Source: Sphingobacteriaceae bacterium
GTDB taxonomy: Bacteria; Bacteroidota; Bacteroidia; B-17B0; Aurantibacillaceae
DNA: 64,000 bases
Assembly: GCA_016709575.1 (NCBI GenBank)
Contig: JADJMM010000012.1
Coordinates: 62,001-126,000, forward strand
Direction of reading: 5' to 3'
The position numbers were made by a program, and so were the translations under genes. Within the stretch, counting starts at the first letter, position 1; every line of letters starts with the position of its first letter. Below the pieces are notes generated by a model, which was not told the DNA's origin, searched no databases, and saw only the letters and a program-made list of their open reading frames with translations. Positions 45,609 through 55,287 of this stretch are shown piece after piece.

Positions 45609-48600
45609 ATGAAAAAACTAATTGTATTATTTTGTTTATTGGCGGCTTCTGCAATTAAAGCACAAGCGCCTCAATACTTAAATTATCAAGGTATTGCGCG
45701 TGATGCAGGTGGAACAATCATCACTACACCAATTGGTATTAAGTTTGAAATTTTGCAAGGCAGTGCCAGTGGTACTGTTGTGTATGATGAAACAAACACT
45801 ATCACACCAAGCAGCGCCGGTATTTTTACAACTGCTATTGGGAGTGGAGCATCAGGTATTGGAACTTTTCTTTAATTACCTGGGCAAACGGTCCGTACTA
45901 CATTCGTGTAAACATTGACCCTGCAGGAGGAACATCTTATTCAACAGTAGGAACTAGTCAATTACTATCGGTGCCTTATGCACTTTATGCAGAAAAAGCA
46001 GGAAATACACAGACCGTTAGTATAACCGGTTCAAATGTTACAGGAACTTATCCCAATTACACTATTACATCAGCAGGTGCTTTAACGCCAAGTACGGGAA
46101 TTTCTATTTCAGGTGGAACAATTACTAACACAGCACCTAACCAAACTATTACATTAGCACCAGCAGGAATTTCATCCATAACAGGCACCTATCCATCGTT
46201 TACTATTGATGTGCCACCACCATCATTAAACTATAACACAGGAACTAATGTTTTGACTTTAACACAAGGTACAGCAGTTGCAACTACAACTTTGGTTGGT
46301 GCTGGAAGTAGCACGGTGAGTATGTTTGCAAGTGGTATAGCTAGTGTAACTCCTGTAGGAGCAGGAAATAATTTTACTGTTAGTGTTCAGTCGCCAAGCT
46401 TTACTAGTGTTGGTGCTACAAGTGTAACCGGTACGTATCCCAACTTTGTAATTAATTCGCCCGGAGCTTCAACAACAGTGCCTACATCGTTACAAGTTAA
46501 TTTGCCTCACACAACTTCTACTCTAAGTCCAAATAATTTTTCCTTAACAATAGCTCCGACAAATATTACAGGAGCTGGGGTTACAGGAAGTTACCCTAAC
46601 TATACAGTTACAACTCCTGCTGCTACCAGTCTTACAGGAGTAGGTGTGGCGTCCGTTAGCGGTACTTCGCCCAATTATACAGTTACAGTACCAGGACCAT
46701 CTTTAACTGTTTCAGGGAACTCCTTAACAATTACTCAAGGTACAGTTGTCTCAACAAAAACTATTGCTACAAGTCCGTGGACATATTCAACCGGTGTTAT
46801 TTATTCTAATGGTAGTGTAGCAAATGATAAAGTTTCAATTGGAAAAAACACCGCCTCTGCCATGTTAGAAGTTGAATTAACAGCTGCAGGAACCAATACC
46901 TCAAATCCTATAGTTTCTGTTATTAATTCTAATGCTTCTTTCCTAGGTAGTCCTTTAATGCGAATTCGAAATAATAACGGTGGTGCAACTGGTTTAATTG
47001 TAGATCAAAATAATTTAGGTGATGGAATAGCAATAAACTCTACGAATGCTTCCAATGGAAGTAATGCTTTGCAAATAAATCAAAATGGAACAGGCAATGC
47101 AGGTTTCTTTTTCTATTAATAATTCTACAAGTACTTCCAGAGTAATTGAAGCATCTACCACCGGATTAGGAAATGTTTTTGCTGCAACTATTACTAATTC
47201 TTTAAGTACTTCAAGTTTATTTAGTGGGGCAACTAATGGAACAAGTGGTTTATTTATATCAAATTCTAATCCAACAGGAATAGGGGGTAGTTTTAATACA
47301 ATCGGAACAGCTGTTTTCGGTAGTAATTCGGGCCCCTATCATACAATTCAAGCACAAAATACTAGTACAGCTACAGGGACTTACGCTGGTGATTTTACAG
47401 GGGGAGTAAATGTTAGAGGCAAAACTAATACTTCTGCAGCGCATGCTTTAAAAGTTTTGGATAACGGTTTTACTGATTTGTTTAGTGTAAGAAATGATGG
47501 AAATGTTGGTGTAGGAACCGCAAGCCCTGGGGCAAAACTCGATATATCACCTAGTGTAACTTATACAGGTAATGTTGTAGCTATTAATAATCCTAACACT
47601 GCAAACACCAATGCGGCTTTATATTTGTCCAGCGCAGGTACTGGAGGTGGTATGCAGGTTATCAATTCCAATGCATCATCAAGTGCTGGTAATTTCTATA
47701 ATACAAATGCGAGTAGTACTTCGGCAGCATTTGTAATTCAAAATAATGGTCCTGGTAATGGTTTGGATATTTATAATGTTGGTGGAGGCAGAGCATTATC
47801 AGCTTCAAATACTGCGACATTGCCTACAGGTTTTTTTAATAATTCAGGAAATGGATATGCTGTATATGCTCAAAATAGTACCGCAGTTGCTTCAAGAGCA
47901 GGTTTTTTTATTGGTGGTTTAGATATTATGGGAAAAACAACAGGAAGTACAACATTTCCTTTAGTGGTTACTAATTCCGGAAGTACAAATTTATTTAACG
48001 TACGAGATGATGGAAATGTTGGTATTGGTGTTTCAAATCCTGGGTACAGATTAGCTGTTCTTAGTACTAATTCGCTTTCCGCAATTTATGGATCAAATAC
48101 CTTTGGCGTAGCTACAGCTAATGTAAATGGAGTTTCAGGTTTAACCGCTAACTCTCATAGTTTATCGGCCGGGGTATTTGGACAAACGACTGGTGCAAAT
48201 TCAGCCGGTGTTCTTGGTGAAAGTACGAGTGGCGGCCCAAGTGTTTTTGGAATGAAAAACAATACCACAGGAAATGCAGGTAGATTCGAGGTTTTTTCAA
48301 GTGCAAACACTGCTGATGCAATATTCGCATCTAATACAGGAACGGCTGCAGTTATACATACTAAAAATAATACTAATGCGGCTTCAGGGCATCTTGGTAT
48401 ATTAATTGAAGACGGGCATATTGGAACCGAAATAACAACTGCCTTACCAACAGCTTCGGTAAATAATAGCGCTTGTACCGCTTGTACAGCTGGTTCTGGC
48501 ACAGTGATGCCACACTCAACAGATGTTGCTGGAACTATTACATTTAATATGACAGGGAATTATCCTGCTAATTTTGATTTTACTGTTAATTACGCTAAAC

Positions 48601-48791
48601 CCTATAGAAAAATTCCGGTAGTAACCATTACGCCTGCGAATATTGTTGGTGGTAATGTTGGTAAGATCTACGTTCAGAATCTAGGGGTTGTAGGTAATTA
48701 CACTGGTTTTCGAGTGTTCTTTATAGGAGGAATATCAGGTGGAGCAGGAACGCCTCAGTTTAATTATATGGTTATTGAAGGAGCAAATTAA
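45609..48791 (+). CDS. Fibre paralogue C (two indels)
   Basis: About 1060 residues, the longest of the set. Signal MKKLIVLFCLLAASAIKAQ; shared domain QAPQYLNYQGIARDAGGTII to SVPYALYAEKAGN. Shaft with five TGTYPNYT-type repeats, then two long modules each ending DDGNVGIGV/VRNDGNVGVG...SPGAKLDI. The C-terminal domain GTITFNMTGNYPANFDFTVN ... FNYMVIEGAN is of the same kind as in D. Indels: a T missing at 45866-45869 (restoring GTFSLITWANGPYYIRVN) and an extra T at 47108-47112 (removing it reads NAGFFSINNSTSTSRVIE). One base separates it from B. Confidence 0.68.
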
Positions 48792-48794
48792 ATT

Positions 48795-50870
48795 ATGAAA
48801 AAAAGATTAGTTACATTTTTAATTCTACTAAGCGCAACTGTTTTTTCGCAGGCGCCGCAGTATTTAAATTATCAGGGCGTTGCTCGTGACGCTGGTGGTA
48901 ATATTATTAGTACAAGCATTGGTTTAAAGTTTGAGATACTACAAGGTAGCGCAACAGGTATAACAGTTTATGATGAAACTAATACTTCATTACCAAGCTC
49001 AGCAGGAATTTTTACTGCTGCTATAGGAAGCGGTGTCGCCTCCACAGGTACTTTCTCTGCTATTAGCTGGGCAAATGGTCCGTATTTTATTCGTGTAAGC
49101 ATGGATCCCGCAGGAGGAACTTCTTTTTCTACTGTTGGTACAAGTCAATTAATGTCGGTACCCTACGCTTTATACGCTGAAACATCTGGAAGTGGTTCTG
49201 CAATGCCAACGGGTACACTAACCGGACAAACTATGTATTGGGATAATCCTTCAAATACTTGGATTGTATATAATAATTTACTTAATGATGGAAAGCAAGT
49301 TGTAATTGGAGATCAGGCAATTGTTGGAGTTAATAAATTAAAAGTAGCTTCGTATTCTTCTTTAGATAGCGCGGCTATTTTTGCTTATCATCCTAATGCT
49401 ATTGGTAACCAAGCAGCCATTCGCGGATTGGCTTCGGGAAGTGCGCCTAATTCAGGTACTTTAACATTTAATCCAATTGTTGGCGGACATTTTGTTGGTT
49501 ATAATACTAATAATAACGGTTCAGCTGTTGGAACAATTGGACAGGCCTCATCGCCTGGTGGTGATGCAATAGGTGTGATTGCAATTGGAACTTCAAGTAG
49601 TAATATTACTGGTAAATCTGTCGGGTTGTACGCTTCAGGAACCGGACCTACATACATTAATAATTTCGCTGCAATTTTTGATAGAGGAAAAGTGTTTGTG
49701 AACGATACTTTAGTTATTAATACTAACGGAAGTATTGGTGATGTTTTAACTCGCGGAATAAACGGTAAATCACATTGGGCACCTGGTGGTTCAGGTCCGT
49801 GGGGAAGAACTTTAATTGGTGCTGAGCAAAATGTTTATTTGCAAAATAATTCTGATTTTGTAAATATTGGTTTACCAAGTGGTATTGGCGCTAGCGAAAA
49901 ATTACATGTTCATAATGTTACCGGTGATGCTTATATAAGCTTATCAACTTCATTAGGTTCAAATAATGTTGGTTTAGTGTTTGGTGAATCATCAAATATT
50001 AGCAAAGCCTTTTTAGCATTTGATAATACTACCAATTCTTTAACGTATCGTCAGTTTGGTAAGCGCGTTTTCTATATGGATGGTGGTAATCAAAAATTCT
50101 ATTTTGGAAAAATTCCAAATGGAGCAGGATCATTAAGTGCGATGAGTATTTACGATTCTATTTTTAGCGCAACACCACGCCCCATATTGCGATTAATAAA
50201 TACAGCAGGTTCATCAGCCAATAATCCTGCAGGACTATTCTTAGGTGACGATGCCTCAAATGGAATGTCGTTAGCTTACGATAAGAATGGTGCTGTTGAT
50301 CATTTACATATTGGGAATCCGCTTTTAAACACATTTTATCACACGTTTACAAGCAGTGGTGAGTTTTATATTGGTAATAATGGTACGACGGCCGGCTTAG
50401 TAAATATTTCAGGAGGAGCAGCCACTTCATCTGATTTAAATTTTAATGCGTCTTCTACCGGACGAATTGTTTTTAATAACGGACACATTAAAGCGATTGG
50501 AGCAAGTCCTACCTTTTCTGTAGTTAGTACAGGGACCTTATTATCTTCTTTCCCTTTTACTATTTCAACAATTGGTAGTTCTAATGATACCAAGGGATAC
50601 ATGAGAGCTGCGTGTACCTTCTCATTTACATTTGGAGATTATGTAAGTTTTAATGATGAAATAAAAATTACGGTTACGTTTAACCAACCTTATGCATCAA
50701 TTCCGACAGTTGTGGTTTCCCCTGCTAACGATATACTTGGTTTAACTTACCATACCACAATTTTGCCCGGAAATACTGGTTTTAATTTGTATATAAGAAA
50801 TTACGGAGCCTCTAATATACCTGTTAACTCGGCTTACCAATTTGATTTTAATTATATAGTTATTGAATAA
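48795..50870 (+). CDS. Fibre paralogue D
   Basis: 691 residues, intact. Signal MKKRLVTFLILLSATVFSQ; shared domain QAPQYLNYQGVARDAGGNII to SVPYALYAETSGS. The region after it differs from A-C: TGTLTGQTMYWDNPSNTWIV, as in the 'water/coat' linkers of fibre proteins, then a shaft with GIGASEKLHVHNVTGDAYI. The C-terminal beta domain runs VTFNQPYASIPTVVVSPAND to QFDFNYIVIE. Since it is unbroken, it is the best model for the family's architecture. Next ATG is 2 bases downstream. Confidence 0.7.
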   Translation: MKKRLVTFLILLSATVFSQAPQYLNYQGVARDAGGNIISTSIGLKFEILQGSATGITVYDETNTSLPSSAGIFTAAIGSGVASTGTFSAISWANGPYFIRVSMDPAGGTSFSTVGTSQLMSVPYALYAETSGSGSAMPTGTLTGQTMYWDNPSNTWIVYNNLLNDGKQVVIGDQAIVGVNKLKVASYSSLDSAAIFAYHPNAIGNQAAIRGLASGSAPNSGTLTFNPIVGGHFVGYNTNNNGSAVGTIGQASSPGGDAIGVIAIGTSSSNITGKSVGLYASGTGPTYINNFAAIFDRGKVFVNDTLVINTNGSIGDVLTRGINGKSHWAPGGSGPWGRTLIGAEQNVYLQNNSDFVNIGLPSGIGASEKLHVHNVTGDAYISLSTSLGSNNVGLVFGESSNISKAFLAFDNTTNSLTYRQFGKRVFYMDGGNQKFYFGKIPNGAGSLSAMSIYDSIFSATPRPILRLINTAGSSANNPAGLFLGDDASNGMSLAYDKNGAVDHLHIGNPLLNTFYHTFTSSGEFYIGNNGTTAGLVNISGGAATSSDLNFNASSTGRIVFNNGHIKAIGASPTFSVVSTGTLLSSFPFTISTIGSSNDTKGYMRAACTFSFTFGDYVSFNDEIKITVTFNQPYASIPTVVVSPANDILGLTYHTTILPGNTGFNLYIRNYGASNIPVNSAYQFDFNYIVIE

Positions 50871-50871
50871 T

Positions 50872-51681
50872 ATGAAAATGAAAAATAGAATTACTTTAAT
50901 CGTAGCTTTAGTATTTGGAATTGTTTCGATTTCAAAATCTCAAAGCATTCCTATTCAGGTTTTAAATTCAGCAGGCGGAGGTGGTTCTGTTGGAACTACC
51001 GGTGTTGAAGCTTACTATAATATTGGTGAAACTGTAATCGCCACAAATAGCGGAAGTTTTGCAACTGCCACTCAAGGCTTTTTACAACCTGATATCGTTG
51101 GTAAATTCGGCTTAACCGCAACTCCATACTATAATGGTGTAAGTTGTTTTGGAAAAACGGATGGTTTTTGTGCTATTACTGCGAGTATAAGTGGCGTAAT
51201 TCCACAAAGCCAATTTAATATTGCCTACTATTGGGAGCCGTCAAGTATTTGTCCAACTAACGATTGCGCAACTGTTAATGGTTTAACTCCGGGAACATAT
51301 TCTTGCTTAGTAGTTTCTCAATATACAGGAACACTTACAGTACCGATTGACAGTGCAAAAGTTCAAAACATAGTTATTTCTGATAATTCTTCACCTTGTT
51401 TACTCGAAATTTTTAATGGTATTACTCCAAATGGTGATGGTAATAACGATTTCTTTTACTTAGGTAATATCGATCAATACCCAAATAACGTAGTAGATAT
51501 TTATAACCGTTGGGGACAACAATTAGCACACATCTCTGGTTATAATAACGTTGATCAGAAATGGGCAGGTACATTATTTGGTAGTGAGAGTTTAGCGCCA
51601 ACCGGCACTTACTTTTATGTTATTAGTTTAGGTGATAATAGTAAACCAATTAAAGGTTGGATAGAGTTGTTACATAAATAG
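50872..51681 (+). CDS. Secreted protein with gliding-type (T9SS type B) C-terminal domain
   Basis: 269 residues from ATG 50872 (MKMKNRITLIVALVFGIVSI signal). After it comes LNSAGGGGSVGTTGVEAYYNIGE (the kind of segment in which such proteins begin: 'no gap between strands') and a central Ig-like part with two Cys pairs. The last ~90 residues are the type B sorting domain: EIFNGITPNGDGNNDFFYLG, VVDIYNRWGQQLAHISGYNN and PTGTYFYVISLGD ... GWIELLHK. Such proteins are exported by T9SS and usually paired with a PorP/SprF protein, which is encoded two genes downstream. Confidence 0.82.
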   Translation: MKMKNRITLIVALVFGIVSISKSQSIPIQVLNSAGGGGSVGTTGVEAYYNIGETVIATNSGSFATATQGFLQPDIVGKFGLTATPYYNGVSCFGKTDGFCAITASISGVIPQSQFNIAYYWEPSSICPTNDCATVNGLTPGTYSCLVVSQYTGTLTVPIDSAKVQNIVISDNSSPCLLEIFNGITPNGDGNNDFFYLGNIDQYPNNVVDIYNRWGQQLAHISGYNNVDQKWAGTLFGSESLAPTGTYFYVISLGDNSKPIKGWIELLHK

Positions 51682-51694
51682 TAGAAAAAGATTA

Positions 51695-54479
51695 ATGAAA
51701 AAAATTATCCTCATACTTCTCTTGTTTGTTTTAAGCCCTTCGTTTAAAGCGCAACAGTTTTTAAACTACGATAACTTGTGTTTAGCCAAAATGGATAGCA
51801 TCGAACTATTCAATTTTTGGTCGAGACCCCGCGCTTTGGATTTTAACAAAGACGGAAAATTGGATTTTGCGTTAATTGATAAGGTGAACGATTCGTTAGA
51901 AGTGTTTTTTAATGATGGTAATTCTAAATTCACAACCCTAGCTCCTTTAAAAATCTCTATTGGAAATTCATCAAAAGATTTATGTGTTGGTGATTTTGAT
52001 GGTGATACTTATATTGACATTGCCACCATTAATTCGCAGGGTGATTTACTTATTTTTAAAAACGCAACTGGAACAGGTATTTCCTTAGTTAGCTCGTATA
52101 TAAATACAACCAATCCTAATTTAGAAGTTGGTTTAATTGAGTGTGGAGATTTAAACAATGATTCAAAACCAGATATTATTGGTACAGGAAAAGACTTCTC
52201 TACAAATTTAATTCAGGCTTTTACATTTCAAAATGCATTCTCTTTTAATTTTGGATTAATAAATGTGTTTTCGATTTATAATGGGCATAATATTGTCAAT
52301 AACACGCCAACAACACCTTTAGCAATTGCTGATTTTAATGCTGATGGGTTTAATGATTTTGTTGTAGGTACAGATGATATGACAGATACATTAGAAATTT
52401 ATCCTAATCTGGGTTTGGCAGCCATTTCATTTTCTTCTCCAACAGTTTATAAAGAGCCATTTAATACTTTAGTTTATTCATTAGATGCAAAAGATTATGA
52501 TGGAGATTCTAAACCTGATATTGCCATTTCAGCTTCAGGTGGATTTAGTTTAAATAAAAATGGTGGAGCTTTATCTTTTAGTAGTCTTTATTCAGATTCT
52601 TTCATCACCGGTAAGAATTTCGAGATGAAGGATGTAGATTCCGATACATATCCTGATTTGGTAATTGCGGATTGGAGTGGAATGTTTTATGTCTTTAGAG
52701 GGTCAAGTGTAAAGGGGTATCCATTTTGGAATTATACTACATTTACAGTGGACGAGGCTTATCGTTATTTAATAGAAGACTTTGATGGTAACGCAATTCC
52801 TGATTTTGTTTTTGTTGGTGACGGTGATCATCCTTATTTAACAAACTCACGCAACTTCTCTTTTCATCTTGCTAATACTATAGTAAGTACAAATACTGCA
52901 ATATGCGGAAGCACACCGGTAAGTTTTACTGTTACTAATTCTCACTCATCATATCCCGGAACTTATAGTTGGACGCCCGGACCAAGTTCAACAACAAGTT
53001 ATTCAATTAATACAGCATCAAGCGTAGATTGCGCTTTTTCATTTACACTTCCACCCGGTTACGGATATTGTACTTTAACAACCAATACTATTTATGTTAA
53101 TACGCAAATAACTCCAACCGCTCCAATTACAGCAAGTGTTTCAGCCATTAATTGCGCGGGAACAAGTGTACCATTAGAAGCATCCATACCTATTGACACA
53201 ACGTATACATGGAGTACAGGACAATCAACTTATTCTATTGCCGTTTCTCCTACTTCCACAACAACATATTCATTGTTCTTGGATAATGGTTGTCCGGGCA
53301 TTGAAACCTATACTGTAGTTGTTTCACCTAATCCAACAGTTAGTATCTCTGCAGCAACTACTAGTATATGTGTTGGTGATTCACTCTTGTTAACAGGAAA
53401 CGGTGCAGCGAATTATGTATGGTTGCCAAGTTCATCAACCGGAGCCAGTATTTATGTTAAGCCTGCTAACAGTACAGGTTATTCCGTAGTTGGAACTAAT
53501 ACTTTTGGTTGTAAAGATACGGGATTTGTAAATGTTACGGTAAATACGATACCTGTATTAAGTATTCTGCCTTCAAAAACATTAATTTGTTTTCCCGATA
53601 CAGTAACCTTATCAGCTAACGGTGCCACATCTTATACATGGAATACAGGTGCAACAACCACCTCTATTTCAGCTTTAGTTTTTGCTAATACAAATTTTAC
53701 AGTTACCGGTAGCGATGGTTGTAAGGCAACCACATCGCTTTCTTTAACTGGTGTAAACCGACCAGTCATGAATGCTACTGCAAGTAAATCAGTAGTTTGT
53801 AATGGCGATTCAGTAACACTACAAGCATTTGGTGCGGCATCTTATACTTGGTCAACTATTCAGTTTACGAATTCTATTTATACTTACCCAACTTCTGCAA
53901 CTACCTATAGTGTATTAGGTTTAGGAGCTAATGGTTGTTATAACTACCACAGTTTCTGTTGGTTTTGGTAATTCTCCTGCTTTGAATATTTCCTCTACGG
54001 AATTATGTTTGGGTAAATCAGCTACTATTACAGCGGTAGGGGCAAATACTTATTCTTGGAATACAGGCTCAAATGCTTCTTCCTTTGTTGTTACCCCAAG
54101 CAATTCATCTCCTTTATCTTTTACGGTAATAGGCGCTGATGCAATTGGATGTTTGGCTACAGAAACTCAAGTTTTCAATATTAGCGATCAATGCCAACTC
54201 ATAGTTTATAACGGCGTAACACCAAATGGTGATAGTCATAACGATTTTTTTAGAATAGAGAATATTGAACAGTATCCGGGGAATGTTGTTACAATCTTTA
54301 ATCGGTGGGGACAAAAAATTGATGAGATAGAAAATTACAATAACACCAATAATTTTTGGGCTGGAACAAATAACAGCAAAACCGTTCCATCAGGCACTTA
54401 CTATTACATTATTGATTTAAAAAATGGCAGCGAACTGCTTAAAGGATATATTGAATTAACTAAAAGAGATACTAATTAA
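51695..54479 (+). CDS. Large secreted FG-GAP/VCBS and Ig-like protein with T9SS type B domain (one indel)
   Basis: About 927 residues. Signal MKKIILILLLFVLSPSFKAQ. About seven FG-GAP/VCBS-like calcium-binding blades follow (DFNKDGKLDFALID, GDFDGDTYIDIATI, GDLNNDSKPDIIGT, ADFNADGFNDFVVG, KDYDGDSKPDIAIS, KDVDSDTYPDLVIA, EDFDGNAIPDFVFV), enough for an integrin-like propeller. Then Ig/PKD-like repeats with YTWNTGATTTSI-type strands. The C-terminal type B sorting domain is VYNGVTPNGDSHNDFFRIEN ... KGYIELTK. An extra T at 53938-53939 breaks the frame; removing it reads GANGCITTTTVSVGFG. Likely a surface adhesin. Confidence 0.83.
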
Positions 54480-54480
54480 A

Positions 54481-55247
54481 ATGAGAACAATGAAAAAAGC
54501 CCTAATTTTTGTAATCGCACTAGTTGCGGGTAAGGCTGTTGCGCAGCAAGATCCACAGTATAATCTTTACCAATACAACCAAATGGTAATTAATCCTGCT
54601 TATGCGGGTGCACGCGATGCAATTGCTATTGTATCTGATGTGCGTAAGCAATGGTTAGGATTTAAAGGAGCTCCAACCACTATGGTATTTAGTATTCATA
54701 GCCCGATTGCCAATAATAAAGTTGGTATTGGTTTAAATGCCATGAATGATAAGATTGGTGCAAAGTCAATTACATCGGTATATGGTAACTTCTCTTATAT
54801 TCTTAAAGTGAATAACAAAACTAAATTAGCTTTTGGTGCAAGAGCAGGATATAGTATGTATAAATTCGACTTCACTGAAGTAAAATATAAAGATACCGAA
54901 GAAGCAGCTTATACTGATTTAGCAAGTGCTAACAAAGGCGCTTTAGATGTAGATGCAGGTTTGTATTTAAGAACCAATACTTTCTATTGTGGAATAAGTG
55001 CCACCCACTTAAATAATGGTAAAGTCTATAATAAATCTTTCCAGGTTAGAGATACAGGTGGAGTAGCATCTGATTATTCTCTTAGCTACGTTTTAAAACC
55101 ACATCTATTTTTAACTATGGGTAAATCATTTGTAGTGAAGGAGAATTTTTTAATGACCGCAAAAACTTAGGTAGCTCACACGAAATTATGCTTGGTTTTG
55201 ATGTCAAGAAAAATAAATCGAAAATGGTATCACCAAGATTTTTATAA
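54481..55247 (+). CDS. PorP/SprF family outer-membrane protein with internal deletion and frame change
   Basis: Signal peptide (MKKALIFVIALVAGKAVAQQ; ATG 54490, or 54481 with three extra residues). QDPQYNLYQYNQMVINPAYA and GARDAIAIVSDVRKQWLGFK are the PorP/SprF signature. Normal family members are about 300-340 aa. Here, after LTMGKSFVVKENFL (about 55150), the frame changes and the sequence jumps straight to the C-terminal block NDRKNLGSSHEIMLGFDV ... VSPRFL with stop at 55245-55247. About 60 residues that form several strands in relatives are missing, and the net loss is not a multiple of three. Either a real inactivating deletion or an assembly gap. Partner of the type B proteins upstream. 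Confidence 0.78.
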
Positions 55248-55287
55248 TAGTAAATAGCATTCATCCCAAACAAATTAAAAATATAAA

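Noticed and set aside
48155..48502. Minus-strand open frame opposite fibre C
   Set aside because: Antisense shadow of a repetitive gene with Ala/Val/Pro bias; same for the other long antisense frames in 40.8-50.6 kb.
40800..50800. Prophage tail-fibre region
   Set aside because: Fibre-like motifs are present, but all genes have Sec signal peptides and no phage structural, replication or lysis genes are near.
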